DNA from: Panaeolus papilionaceus | Lineage: Eukaryota > Basidiomycota > Agaricomycetes > Agaricales | NCBI GenBank assembly: GCA_015501605.1 | Contig: JADNRZ010000007.1 | Span: 372,001 to 436,000, forward strand | Direction of reading: 5' to 3' | Length of the DNA stretch: 64,000 nt | Shown here: positions 51,153 to 63,956 of the stretch, one piece after another | Layout: every line of letters starts with the position of its first letter | How positions within the stretch are numbered: the first letter of the stretch is position 1 | Notes under the pieces: model-generated | Told to the model about the DNA's origin: nothing | What the model saw: only the letters and a program-made list of their open reading frames with translations | The model's database searches: none | Made by a program: the position numbers and the translations under genes

Positions 51153-51250
51153 ATCATGTGACCATTCCTCCTCCGACGCGAGTCGATTTCAATTTCTACT
51201 ACAAGTACTCTCCTTCTCTCATGTTCAATTATTAGCTGCTACATATTCAA

Positions 51251-54200
51251 ATGGCAGACTATATTCCATTATCAAGGCCTTTACAGTCACAGGTCTCTAT
51301 AAACCCAACGCCACAAGAACCACAGTCAGATGGTTTCAATGTGTGTATTATTTATTTATTTATTAATCTTGCATCTTTACTCATTCAACTCCAACAGTAT
51401 CCTACCATTCGTCTCTTGAATAAACAATTCAGAGCAAAACTTTCAGAGTCTTGGACACCAGATACTTCCATTACATTCAACCTTTTTACAGTTGCAAACC
51501 ACAAGGGTTGGTTCGCAGCACTAAGAATCACCAATGGCTCTCAATTCGGTATTCATTCATTATGACTCTTTAAAACATTTCAATCTCTTATAATCTTAAA
51601 TTTTCAACAGAACTCGCTCTATCACCACTTGAAGAGCTGAGATCTGCTTCAATAGACGCAACCAGCAATACCTCGGCTCTCTTTTCACCAAAGCGCCTCG
51701 TGCCTCTACCTGCCAAACCCAACATCGTCACTTTCGCAGAATCTGACTCGCGTCTCATTGTCGCTTTCGAACAAGGCTCGGTAGCAGTCTACGATTCAGC
51801 CACCTTGTGCTCTCCAGGCTCAGGCGATGTTCAGCCTCTCTACAACAATCAAGCTCAGAACTCGCCATTCAGACAAATTCTTCCAAACCCAGGTTCAGAA
51901 CCCGGTTTATCAGATTTAGTCGCCGTCGTTGGAGATGCAAAGGTTCACTTGTGGAATACGCGTCTAGAATCTCAAGGAGGATGGGCAGCGAGTGATCTCA
52001 TGTCTCAACCCATCGCTGGTCTGTTCTACGCCTTCCTTCTCGCCCAATGTCCCACTAACATTGACAATAGCTGCATGGTCCCCCAAAGGGAAACACATTG
52101 CCATTGGCTTGCAAACGGGAGACATCCTCACTTTTTCTTTGACCAATAAAACCACACCCAACAAGCATATCCCACCCACCGCCGACGCCATCCTTGCTTC
52201 TCTCAGCTGGCTTGGGCCAGGACACACCTTTAGAACGACCTATGCCGGCACAACAAACGCAGATCCCAGGCAGCACATCATCGTCCTCGATACCAAAACA
52301 TCTACAGCCACTTACTTTGCCCCCGAACATCCCTTCCCTTCTCACGAAAGAAACCAACAAAGTGCCTATATAATGTCACTCCCAAAGTGGGATGAAGACC
52401 CTTCATCTCCAGGAGCAGAAGTGAACCTCACCATCGTTGGCGATATTTGTTCTTCCGACCTAGATGTTCTGGGCAACATCGGTACCAAGTGGTTCAGACA
52501 AAATCAAGAGAACCCATTAGCAATTCCGTTAGACGATAATTCGGATGAGAATTATTTGTTGGCTTTGGTATCTGACTTGACCGACACAGCAAATGGCATG
52601 CCAGTCATGTACGCGTATATGAACGATGGGACTGTCGTGGCGTGGTATCTCGAGGGTGCGAAGCCTTACAGTGGCATTGGCGGTGCTGGAGCAGTCGCAG
52701 CGACGACAAATACAGCTTCAAAAGACGCTGATATGGGTGCTGAACAACCTTCTGCTGCACCTCCAGTTTCCGCGTTTGGGGCCAGCCCTACCAGCACCTT
52801 TGGTACATCTAGCTTTGGGCAAACTGCCTCCACTGCTGCACCCGCTGCGAGTACGGCTGCCCCAGCATTTGGGCAAACCGCGTTTGGTCAACCCTCTGGA
52901 TTCGGCGCGTTTGGTGGTTCTACACCGAGTGCATTCGGAAGCCCTACCGCTGCTAAACCTACCACCAGCGGTGGGTTTGGTGCCTTCTCAGGGGGAGGAT
53001 TTTCAGGGTTCGGAGCAGCAGCGGCAGCTAACAACACTGGAGGGTTTGGTTCAGGTGGGTTCGGGGCAAACAACAACACCACTACCACCAACGCATTTGG
53101 GTCTAATAACAACACTGCAAGCGCCTTTGGAAGTAGTAATACTGCTACAAGCACATTTGGAACTACTGGGTTTGGGTCAGCCAATAATACTACCACTGGC
53201 GGGTTTGGATCTACTGGGTTTGGATCGGCCAACAACACAACCAACAACGCGTTTGGAAGTCAAACCAGCACTTTCGGTGGAACCACAGGCGCTTTCGGTT
53301 CGTCTCCGTCTACCACCAGCACTTTTGGAGGGTTTGGTTCCAACACAACGACGAACGTCTTTGGTCAAGCCTCCTTTGGCTCACCTTCATCCCAAGCGCC
53401 ATCCCAATCGTCCTCTTCTACCCTTGCAGTGCCACCGACATCATCGTCAATGACCCGGGAAGCTTCCATGTCCGACGATTCTGGCTCGATCACCTCTGGA
53501 GGATTTGGAGGGCTAGGACTGGGAAGCTCGACTCCCAACAGTACCAACGCGACTAACAGCATGTTCGGCACTTTTGGTGCTGCCCCTTCAACACCCTCGA
53601 AATCCAATGAATCCTCTGGGTCGGCCTTTGGCAGTACCTCTGGAGGGGGGTTCCTTAAACCTGCTACCGCATTTGGGGCAGGGTTGGGTCAGAATAGTCC
53701 TTTCAGTCTCAACAAACCCTCGACGACCACTGTCAGTGCTTTTGCGCCTGTCAATTCATCCACAAGTGCTTCGACGATAGCGACTACGCCTAGCACATCT
53801 GGGTTTGGACAATCTGGCTTTGGTAGTCCCGCGTTTGGAAAGACCAGTTTCGGACAAACGTCGCTTCCGGGAGCGGCAGCACAACCTGCCTTTGGGGCTT
53901 CCAGTGGGTTTGGTGCTTTCAGTGGTGCGAATACACCATTTAAACCTGCGGCTACTACGACTACGCCTGCAAGCGGTGGATTCGCTGCGTTCAGCAACGC
54001 TGGAACATCAGGGTTTACCAAGGCTGCTGAGACTATCTCCGTCAAGAAGGAAGAGGAAGAAACACCCGTCAAAGCTACGGGGTTTGCTGCGTTTGCCTCT
54101 TCTGCTACTCCTGGGTTTGGGTCGTTTGGTGTGAAGGAGGAGGAGAAAAAGGAGGAAGTCAAGAAAGAGGAGACGAAGAAGCCTTTCACATCGGTGTTTG

Positions 54201-57200
54201 GGACACCCACAGTCGCGGGCGGATCGTCCTCAGATACTAGTGAAAGTGTGTTCAGAAAACCCAGCGAAAGGTTTGCACCATCGCCCCCCGATTCGCCTAC
54301 ACCCACACTAGCTGCCATTCCCTCCGTGTTTGGCGGTTCATCAACGAAACCTGACGCATCTTCACCATCACCAACCAATTCACCCCCAGTGTTCGGCAAA
54401 CCCGTCACATCACCCCCAGCTGCAGCTCCATCTACTCCTGCCACGCATGCATTCAGCAATCTCCAAGTTTCGCCTTCACCTTTCAAGCTCGCGTCTGGCT
54501 TTGGCGCGTTTGGGAATACCGCTCCCACTTCGTCACCTTTCTTGAAGAAACCTGACGAGTCTCCTTCGAAAGCCACAGCCTTGAGTGGGTTCGGAGCTGC
54601 GAGTCCAACGCCGAGCTCATCTGGGTTTGGGTCGACTGGATTTGGATTTGGATTTGGGATGGGCGGGACATCAACGACAAGCGCAAGTAGTGCCGCTGCT
54701 CCTACATTTGGTTCCACCTCTGCGCTAGGCGCCAAGGTTGTCACCAAGTCCGCATTCGGGACTGTTGTAACACGGAGTGCCTTCCCTCCCATTTCGCCTT
54801 CACCCAGTGCTGAGGCTGCTACTGTTCCTGCTACGCCTGAGACGCCGACCAAGGTTCCTGCAAGTGGAGGATTCGGTGCGTTTAGCGGTGGTGGGTCGCC
54901 GTTTGGACAAATCAAGAAGGATCAGAAGACAAGTTTCTCGGATCTATTGAAAACGGGCGGCGAAGAGAAGAAGGATGGAAAGGACGATGATGGAAAGAAG
55001 GAACAGGACGAAGGCGAGGAGAAATCTAAAGCAGATGTGAAAGAAGAGGACGACCAGACTGTCAAGGTCAAAGTGAAGGAGGAACCTAAGCAACTCGCAT
55101 CACCATCGGCGTCTCATGATGAAAAGACTGACGGGGAGGACGAAGAAGAAGGGCGTGAGAAGAAGGGCAAGTCTTTGGCTGCGACAAGGGATGATCGTTC
55201 GTATGCTAGTGTATTGACCTCTTCTGTTGGAAGCTCTTTTGTGGACGTTTCCAGGGCTGAGGGTGGATCTGACGAGGACGGGGAGGGCGAAGAGCGGTCG
55301 ACGACGTATAGTGATGAAGAAGAACCACCTGAGGATGAATATGAGGAAGAGGCTTACTCGGACGAGGAGGAAGATTACGAGGGAAGTGCAGCTTACGATG
55401 AGGATTATAACCCAGAGGAAGAGGAAGAGCCCGAAGAGGAAGATGAAGAAGATGAACGTCCCCGTAAAATTCGTACCCCTACTTCTATCCCTCTCCCGTC
55501 GAGCCGATCGCCGTCTTCAACACCCCAGCCTGAAGTACCGACTGTTGAAGTCTCGCCATCACCTAGAGAGGGCAGCACCACGCCTCCTGGAACGCCTGCC
55601 CGAGATAAATCACCTCTTGGTGGATCTGCCACCCCTGGTCCTGGAGGCATTGGGCTTGGTCGACCCAGCACAAGACCAGTTCGCAGTTCGCCTTTGGCGA
55701 ACAATATTGTGTCTGCAGAGGAGCACAAGGACGAAGAGGGCTCGCCTAGTGCCAGCAAAAGACCCCGGACACCACCATTACTTTCCAGCTTTAATATATC
55801 TGCACCGACACCTATAACGGCTGGAGGTGCCGCACCTTCCATTCTCAAGCCATCGACATCGTTTGGTTCAGACACTTCTGCCAAGTCTGCCGCTGCATCT
55901 GCACCATTTTCACTCAACTTCGGCAAACCTGCTGGCGATACCGGTGGCAGCATCTTTGGCAAATCAACCTTCCCCCCCGTTGCAAAATCTGAGCCCGGAA
56001 AACTGACGCCAGCATTCGGCGTGCCCGTCTTTGGACAACCTACGGGAGGTTCAAGGACGGCTCCTACGATGTTCGGCGGTATTGGCCTTGGAGCTCCTCC
56101 TTCAGCTCCTGGTGTAGCGACAGCTGGCACATCTCCACCAGCTTCTTCGCCGTTTGGTAATTTGCCACCTTTCTCCTTGAAGCCTGGTAGCGCACCTCCG
56201 ACATTATTTGGTGCTGCTGCTGCACCGACCCCACCTCTGCCATCAACCTCTGCTCCGCCTATGACTGCAACATCCACAGCAGGGGGATTGTTTGGAGGCT
56301 CACCACCGGCTATCCCCAACTTTGGAAAACCTGCACCACCTCCGCCAATATTTGGAAAGCCTGCTGCTGTGCCTGCGATGCCTGTTGGACAGATACCTCC
56401 AGGTGCTGGTGGATTTGCGAAACCAACTGCAATCCCAACATTGCCTGCCTTTGGTGGCCTTGCTCCTGGATTCAAGGGACCTGCGCAAAGTCAAGCGCCT
56501 AATGTTAGCGCCCCAGTAACGGGACCGGTTCCAATGAAAAGCTTGATGTCGACTCCACCACCCCCTCCTTTGGTTCGGGTACAGGGTGAGGAACTTGAGG
56601 GCATGCAAAGGGAGTGTGCAGATCTAGTGGATTCGATTGAGAAAGATCTACAAGATGTGAGTCATCCCTGCAATTGTTCATGACTTTTCAATGTTTTTTA
56701 CATGTTTCCCAATGTTAGCTACGACGTATTGGAGAGGTGACTCTTCAGAAATGTGCTGTGCTCAAAGTTGCGAAACCGCCACAAACGAAGGAGGACGTCG
56801 GTTCAGCAGAGAAATGGAATTTCAGTTCATTGGCCCAATTTGGCGACGCGTTGAAGGAGTTCCAGGATGACTTGGAGTTCCTGGAGGGTCAGAGATCTAA
56901 ACTCAAAGCCTCACTCAAGGAACTACAAAACAATCTGTTGAAAGGTGGGAAGGACTTTTTCTTTTCCGTTTGACAATCGAGTTTCTCATTTCAATCTCGT
57001 TATCCACGTAGCCGGCACGAGAAAGGAGGAGATAGCACGGTTCAACAAGGCACAAAGTGACCCTGAGTTTGCGAAAATGCTCAAGGCAAGAACCCTGGGA
57101 CCAGAACACAGCGAGACGCAAACGCAGCTGCGTAAGAGTATAAGAGTAAGCCTTTTTAACAACTGATCGACGTTCAAGTCTCTCAACTCACTTGTGTGGT

Positions 57201-58044
57201 ATTTCAAGATTTTACGTGATCGGATTCACAAACTCGAGTCACATCTCCAAGACAGCAAAAAGAAGTTGACTGCGAGTATCTCGGGCAAACCTACATTCAA
57301 GTAATTTATTTCCCATCGAATGGTGCTTGACGCGTGAAACTCATGTTTGCTATTTACAGAGCACCCAGTATTGACACGATCAACCGCACCTATCGCAATA
57401 TTGATAGTCTGATTCAACAGCAAACTGCTGAAGTCAATCGGTTGACTTCTCGCGTTTCCAAAATTGATGTCAATGACCTGCCTAGTTCACCACGAAAGAG
57501 CGCCGCTAGCGCAGATTTAAGAAGGGGACACCATGTACCCCCCAACGTGGCAATTACAACAGCAGCGGCTCTCAATGCCGAAAGATCTGCTCACAAACTC
57601 AAGAAAGCACTTTTGGCAGTTCGAAAGGAACCTTTGTTGAACAAGAAGGTTGAATCTGCACCTGCAGCACCCACGGCCTTCAACACTCCTCAGAAACCCG
57701 TGCCTTCAAATGGCGCATTTGCGTTCCAAACTCCCCTACAGGGTTCACTTTTTGGTGATCCTGCGACGGCAATAACTGCGGAAGCATTCCCTGAATTCAA
57801 ACTCCCAACAGACGAAGACACATTCAGTCCGGGAACGTTATCAACATCCTCGGGACGGAGAGGGGCAGGAGGACAACGCAAACACCAGTCTGTACCGCTC
57901 AAGCGTACACCTGGCGCCGCACCTACTTCAGCAGCAGCTCCCTCATTTAATTGGGGACCATTACCCACATTCAACACTCCCAAACCGGCTGGTCTATTTG
58001 TGCCTATCACGTCGCCAGGCTCCCCTTCGACGCCCAAGAAATGA
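51251..58044 (+). CDS. NUP159: Nucleoporin NUP159/NUP214 orthologue (FG-repeat, cytoplasmic face)
   Basis: This protein of roughly 2,000 residues belongs to the cytoplasmic filaments of the nuclear pore, where it anchors the mRNA-export helicase Dbp5. The ATG at 51251 gives MADYIPLSRPLQSQVSINPT. The first about 450 residues form a beta-propeller-like domain: YPTIRLLNKQFRAKLSESWT in the expected opening position, LIVAFEQGSVAVYD, AAWSPKGKHIAIGLQTGDIL and MYAYMNDGTVVAWYLEG near its end. Then a long FG region follows (about 52.7-54.9 kb) with many GFG, AFG and SFG repeats spaced by Ser, Thr, Asn and Ala. Next comes a Lys/Glu-rich stretch, an extreme acidic run (about 55.3-55.5 kb) and a second FG/PFG region. 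The C-terminus has coiled coils (LEGMQRECADLVDSIEKDLQ and VTLQKCAVLKVAK), matching the region that binds Nup82 and partners. Introns occur only at the two ends; one exon of about 4.6 kb codes most of it. Confidence 0.92.
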
Positions 58045-58289
58045 TTATGATTTTTAGGGTACTGTATCATGACGTTTTCCCCTTACCCACTTTCCTCTTT
58101 TATCTCTCCTTTTTTTTTGCATTCTTGCAGACGTGATGATCAGGATCCTGTTATACTTAGGTAGTTGAATCAAATTCCCCTGTTTGTATTTCTTTGCTGT
58201 CGGCCACTAAAAACTACCGTGCAACCTGAAGTAACATGCGGGCGTGTCTACAGAGATGATATGTTTGAATTTTTAAGAGCTGAGATGCT

Positions 58290-59235
58290 TTACGCATTGT
58301 TTTGCTCTTGTTTTTTGTCGGTCTCTTCCGAAGCATCTTCTAAAGCGTCCTCGGAAGGTTCGTCCTCGTTCGTGGCACCATGAGGATCGTAGATGATGGA
58401 TTCAAGGTGTGCGAGAGCAGCCTAAATATATCAAAAGGGAGGCGGCGAAGAAAAAAAAGGAAGAGTGAACAACGGGTCTAATATGGGGCGAATCGATTAT
58501 CATTGATGAAATCGCTGCGCACTTTGCCAACTTCACTGAGCTCTTCATCATCATTTCCATTGAAAACCTCAAAGTTCCCACTCGTGTCGATAAAGGCATC
58601 GTCAAGGCCGTCTTCTTCGTCATCACTTGGGTCGGGATGAAGAGCCGCGCAATGAGACATAGCTTCGAAGATTGGCTCCACTGAGATCAAGGGTAAATGA
58701 GTGGTATCTACATCTTGACGAAGAGTGAGAAACGAGAAGCACGTACATGCATCGGCATTTTGAGGTATGATGATCAGTTCACGCATTTCTGTGATATCTT
58801 CGTCGTTGTTTTCACCGCCATTGTTATTAAGCGTATTGCCTTCATCAAGCTGGCAATATATCGAAGGAGAACCTTGCGAGGGACCCGTTGCTGCTCTCGA
58901 TAGTGCATGTAAAGTAATCGTTGGGTAGGTAATTTCAAACCCAGTTCCCGTTGACGACATAAAAGTCAACGCGCTAGACACGACTGCGATCAGTGAACGC
59001 ATCGATCACAACGCATGATTTGCTACCTTGTCAAGACATAAAGTGTTCCTTGTATAGGATCGGTCGATGAAAATCCGTCCAACGGTGGATTCAAGGTGAC
59101 CGAGACATTCGGCTCTTGGTGTTTTACGACTGGTGGGATATCAGAGAAAGATGAAGGGGTCGAGGCGACGATGTTTTGATGCTGCTGCGGAGAAGCAAAA
59201 GTAGGTAGGGTTGTGATGAGTTTCACAGCAGACAT
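58290..59235 (-). CDS. CLNS1A: ICln (pICln/CLNS1A), snRNP assembly chaperone
   Basis: ICln is a PH-like chaperone that holds Sm proteins and works with the PRMT5 methylosome during snRNP assembly. The ATG at 59235 gives MSAVKLITTLPTFASPQQHQ. The PH-like part has GTLYVLTSALTFMSSTGTGF and YPTITLHALSRA, then an acidic insert, ELIIIPQNADALEPIFEAMS, CAALHPDPSDDEEDGLDD and GNDDEELSEVGK. From there a 101-base intron (58422-58522) leads to AALAHLESIIYDPHG and an acidic end EETDKKQEQNNA. The EVGKAALAHLES helix corresponds to the EGQATLERLEG helix of animal ICln. If the intron is kept, the protein instead ends in VRSDFINDNRFAPY. The stop at 58290 was chosen because the spliced form fits the family. The donor (GTGCGC) is weak. 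Confidence 0.85.
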
Positions 59236-59444
59236 TATCCGAATTGAAAGGGAAAAAAGAGTTATTAGAAGTTGAAGAAAGGGAGTTGATTATAGAAATC
59301 AATATGGTATCGAAGTGTTAGAATCTATTTTGGTGTGTACATTGAGCAGAGGACACAGCCACCGGCAGCGGCTGGCCAGCATTTGACCATCATGTACGAG
59401 TTAGGATTCTGCACGGCTTTCATTGTTACCCCCACAACCAACTC

Positions 59445-60346
59445 ATGTCACCTCAGGATCCACAAGCAGCCGCACTTTTGGCTCATGTTCTAGCTCAAAT
59501 CGAAAATAATGTTTCGTTTTTGGCAGAAAACAATTACATCTCTCAGTCAGATGCATCTGCGATCCTGACCAAGCTCCCAAATTCCAATGACCGAGTACAA
59601 GATCGCAGCCCAATTTCCAGTCTCGCCTCTCGTATGTCCAATATGATGCCGGTTGCCCGACCAACCCCACCACCACCAGCTCCCCGAGCGGTACCCGCAC
59701 CACCGGCGCCAGCGCCTGCGCAAGTTCGGGCACTCTGGGCATACAACGGTCAGGTAGGATCATTCTTTATGTCTTCGTGGGCGGCGCGCAAGTATAATAC
59801 TCATGATGATTAATGTAGGACGCCGAAGAACTTAGCTTTGCTTCAGGAGATATCATTGAGCTGGTTGAAGAGACAAACGCTGACTGGTGGACTGGTCGAA
59901 TCCATAATCAGACAGGGCTTTTCCCATCCACTTACGTTGAGAAATTGCCTCAGCGACATGTTGCTGCGGGTTCGACTAATAAACCAGCTTACAAACCATT
60001 TGGTGCTGCATATCATGGAATGAATGCTCCTCCTCCTCCTGGACAGGGCACTAACAGCGTGGGCTTGCAAGAGCAGCCCGGACAGGAGGAAAAGAAGCAA
60101 GGTTTTGGAAAGTACAAAGCCACGGTGAGAACTTCATGTTGATGTATGAATCATAATGTGTGGACACCCGAGTCTGACGATGCCATTATCTTTTACATTC
60201 TTTAGCTTGCTCATTCGGCTGTTGGTGGTGTAGGATTCGGTGCTGGTATGTCCCCAATTTAACTTGCAGATAACTTGAACGATTAATCATTTTGTCACTG
60301 GTTAGGTTCTGCCATTGGTGGTGGACTCGTTCGAGCTATATTTTAG
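59445..60346 (+). CDS. SH3-domain protein (Lsb1/Pin3-like), second copy
   Basis: The ATG at 59445 gives MSPQDPQAAALLAHVLAQIE. A helical segment IENNVSFLAENNYISQSDAS is followed by a Pro-rich linker (PTPPPPAPRAVPAPPAPAPA). The SH3 domain reads ALWAYNGQ, DAEELSFASGDIIELVEETN, ADWWTGRIHNQTGLFPSTYV, with the conserved ALYxY-like start, acidic RT loop, double Trp and LFPxxYV. After that come a Tyr/Pro-rich linker and a small glycine-rich end coded by the last three exons: FGKYKAT, LAHSAVGGVGFGAG and SAIGGGLVRAIF. By analogy to yeast Lsb1/Pin3 it may tune Las17/WASP at actin patches, which would tie in with ARP3 in the same window. That role is inference. The same N-helix, SH3 and LAHSA-GG-GFGAG tail occur in the gene at 50.2-51.2 kb. 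Confidence 0.88.
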
Positions 60347-62949
60347 ACGCTCAATGTCTTTGAAAGTTTCATTACCACATTGACTCATATTCAATGCCCG
60401 TGATCTTTTTATTATACCCCAAAAAATAATGTTATTCCTCTGAATTTTCACTTAATGCTCGGGAAATACTCAAGTCTTGTCCGTTGTGATGTCCCTTGAT
60501 GCCAATTCATGAGCAAGAATCTCTGGGGACCGGCTTTATTGTGATGTCGATACCCACTCGACTCGATTGTGAGGCTTTCACCAGCATTGGTAAGCCAATG
60601 GTTGTGTCGTCATTTGGATTATCCGCACAACAATTTCGGAGACAGGTTTGCATGTGCTAATGCATTCAATATACTGAGAGACTCACCAATCGCTCCATCG
60701 ATGCAGTTTGCGCAGCGTTTGTCAACTTTGAACCAATGGAATATTGTAAAGCGCAGGCAAACGTGCCCTTTAAGGGGAAGACCCTGGCGCGTAACTGATC
60801 TTCCAACAGAGGTCCGATCGCAAATACGGCGAAAGACTTACTTGCGCATCACGAATGAAAAATCATGAAATGTGAGCACAGTGAATTTCTGTCAATTAAA
60901 CGAACGGTGCAAGGTGAGCATGGGGTAGTAAGCTGAACGAGCAAAAGGGGCAACAGAGCTTACTCACATCAAAGACGCTGCGCGTTGTTACACAAGTCGT
61001 GAAGGTGGGTGACGAACCGTTGAGCGCTCATGCATGTGTACATGTGCGAAACAAGCTCGCAAGCTGCCCCCTTCTTCCTTCTGGTTGCTGTCATTCCGAA
61101 ACTAACCACAAATTAGATCTTTGATAGAAACATACACGTGCCTAAGGAGAGTCATTGTGGCTGATCAATAATTACAGGCTTTTCGAACGGGATTTGTTGT
61201 TCGAACATTTTCAGCCTAGAAATTTGAATAACTATCGTAGCGGTCGAACAGTCTGCGGAATTGGCAGACTATTGTATGTCCGTGCTGAAGCGTCCAGAGC
61301 TCTGTTCTCATATGGCGACGTAAGAAGTAAGGGACGCCAGACCATCCATTCTCATTCCGCAGCAGTGTAAGCAACAAGGTTGGTACATTGATACTCTTAC
61401 GATCTCCGAGCCCGATGGGGTTAGCGCCCCTAATTCTTTTGTCACTTCGACCAGTATCAGGAAAGGGAGAGAAATTCGAATGTTTATTCGACAGCGAAGA
61501 CATTTGCTAAGGCCACCGAGTAGCATTTCGGTATGTGCAATACACCCATTTAATTCAAGGTTACATTTTGACTGCTGGAGTCACAGATTACGAACGGACC
61601 TGGCAGGGTGGCAGTCATCTAAGTAAGTAGGCGATCTATCTTGCAACTCGTTGGGTTACATCGTCATAATGCACCGCTCGTCACATTCTTACTATCATCT
61701 TGCAACCATCAATCATGGCGCCTGGTCCGGCTTTACTACTCTTGTAGAACTCCGCTTCACATACTAAACCCTGGTTTGTGAGTCCTTCAACAGGATTAAT
61801 TGTTTCGTTTACTCAGGTCGTGGTTGCTCTTGCAAGATACGACATTATAATTATCGTCATTTCCTGTCATAGCACGTAAGTGCATGGTGTTATCAAGATT
61901 TCTCCCTGTTCACCAACTGGTGGACACAGGTTCACAAGGGGTTCAAAACGCCTGGCTGCATTGCTTATCTTACAAAGCCGTCTCGGGAAGGTGCCGTTCT
62001 AAGTTAACCCTGTGTTCGGATTTTATTGCTTAATTTTAGAGAAGAACTGTATTTTAGAGGAGATCTTGGGATGAACATTAGAAATTCAATGGTGGTGAGC
62101 GAAGGATATGCTGCGTAAAAGCGGGACGAGCTCATTTGTCGGGTTATTGTTTGTTTATTTTATGCGGCGTAGGTGAGGTGTGCAAACAAAGTAGAGCTAA
62201 TGCCTCACTTGGTGTCTTAACTAAGTCATGGGAATTATGACCCTGTCAACTACAGCGCCCAAATGGCGTTGTCGGTCTCTACTTTATTGAGGTTTTTTTC
62301 GAACTCTCAAAGTTAACTCACAACAGCTCGAACCCTTGTAAAATTATTTAGACCACATATTGACTCACCATAAGTCTAGGGACATACCACGACCAGGATC
62401 TGATGTCCAATCATATGTCAGATTGATACAGGCAATCATTTTTTCACTCCCCGTGAGACTGTCCTGATTTCCTCAATCCTGCATAGCACATTAAGTATCC
62501 GCAGCAATCCAAGCACATGGGTTGACAACACTGCGAACTGATTGCACTGGCTTTCTAGGTACTCGACACTATACATAGACCATTTTTAGCTTGTGTTACG
62601 ATGCAAAGCCTTCCTAGATCTCCGATTTGCGTTTGTCCCTACCAAGTTTGAATATGGTCACTCCTTCCTATCGAGTTGGAACCTCCATTGCTGATGCATG
62701 GCTAATTAGGTCTCGGAATATCTCCAATCTCGACTTTGTCCCGAACCAACTTGCGGATCAAGCGCAAGATCGTCTTCACGCAGGTGCATCGAATCTTTCT
62801 ATGGGCATGGCTCATTGAGTCGGGTCGCGTGTCGCAGATTGATATGTGTGCCTCCCCTTGATATATAAGAGGCGGGGTCTTGACGCCTTTCTCCAGGTCA
62901 ATTAACAACCCACTCCGAGACTACTCCACCCAAGCATTAATCATTAAAC
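60347..62949. other. Gene-poor stretch of 2.6 kb
   Basis: No gene, tRNA or repeat is supported on either strand. Frames of up to 100 codons show no motif or convincing splice chain. The right end (about 62,850-62,945) should be the promoter and leader of the DUF6593 gene, with a TATA-like TGATATATAAGAGG at about 62,859. Confidence 0.5.
62859..62872 (+). promoter_or_regulatory. TATA-like element upstream of the DUF6593 gene
   Basis: The sequence TGATATATAAGAGG lies about 80-90 bases before the ATG at 62950, a reasonable position for a TATA box. Function is inferred from position and sequence only. Confidence 0.45.
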
Positions 62950-63699
62950 ATGTACAACAACAACCCCTACGCTCAAGCTGGTTGGTACAACCCAGAGAAC
63001 CCACTTTCCATTAACCCCCCTCCGTGGAACCTCCCACCTACTAGCCAACCATCCCTTCTAGGTGCTCTCCCGACTCTGGGCTCGTCGGCGGCGGATCAGA
63101 GAGTCCTGACATTCCGAATGACGCCTGCATCTCCCGACGTCCTCAACGCGTCTGTGGTGGGACCAAAAGGTCAAACTATCTGCGTCATCACCACCGATTA
63201 TAATGCGGCTCCTATTCGAACAATTTTCCAAAAAGCTGATGGCGCGTTAATGGGCTACATCGAATGGAGCTCTCATGGTTCCACTGTCACCATCACTGGA
63301 GGCGTTCACAAAAAACCTGCTGGACAATGGCTAGCTCTTTCAGCCGATAAATCGTGCGTTTTTAGTCTTGTAATTTTTGGAGGACCTCATACTTATAATT
63401 TGGTCCGAAATACTAGATACCGAACTATGCATCAAAAGGAACGACCCTTCGCATGGGTGCCTAGGGACAAAGAAATAGCAGTGAGTGGTACCTCCTCCAT
63501 ACATGGTCACACGTCCCACTAACATGAAATCTAAAAGCTGTATCCTGTCGGGACTACTAGCAGAGACCCCATTGCAAAACTCTTCCGAGGGAAAGACTCC
63601 ATCGTCTTACAACTCGCTTCTGAAGCTGTCCAGTACGGTGTCATGGAGTCAGCCATAATTGGAACAGTTCTTCTACAATCTGGTCGCAGGTTTGATTAA
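62950..63699 (+). CDS. DUF6593 family protein, basidiomycete-type
   Basis: Three exons (62950-63353, 63417-63480, 63538-63699) code 209 residues. After a Tyr/Asn/Pro-rich start (MYNNNPYAQAGWYNPENPLS) the protein shows the DUF6593 layout: VLTFRMTPASPDVLNASVVG, ICVITTDYNAAPIRTIFQKA and MGYIEWSSHGSTVTI. Next are QWLALSADKS joined to YRTMHQKERPFAWVPRDKEI, LYPVG and IVLQLASEAVQYG. The end, VLLQSGRRFD, is the usual family finish. These proteins occur in many copies in mushroom genomes and have no known function; the fold resembles beta-rich phospholipid-scramblase-like domains, which is a loose impression. No signal peptide or membrane helix is seen. The splice borders are GT-AG and family sequence is continuous across both. 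Confidence 0.88.
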
Positions 63700-63814
63700 G
63701 ATATTCTCCCTCTTAATTCAGCACTTTACATGGTTCTGCAATAATGGACAGTTACCACTCTATATATTACATATTTCTGTACCCTATATCTGTAGACGTT
63801 TATGTATATTAAAT

Positions 63815-63956
63815 TTAGTCGAGGGAACGCCTCTCGAGTAGTTTAGTGATCTCTCTGTGTTCATGAAGCCATTCTGGGAATGTAACTTCTGGTTCTCCAC
63901 GTTCGCGCATTTCGATGAGATAATTGGCGAAAACAATCAAAGTTCCGTAACGATAC
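63815..63956 (-). CDS. Last exon of an unrecognised gene (partial, 5' part outside window)
   Basis: The minus-strand frame from a clean acceptor (TTTTCAG, about 63,957-63,963) to the stop at 63815 reads YRYGTLIVFANYLIEMRERG and then EPEVTFPEWLHEHREITKLL, ending ERRSLD. The sequence is strongly helical and charged and looks coding. It is too short for me to name. The upstream exon should lie beyond base 64,000 or in its last bases. Confidence 0.5.

Noticed and set aside
52888..56475. Long antisense and shifted frames within NUP159
   Set aside because: They are shadows of the FG-repeat coding sequence, whose biased codons keep other frames open.
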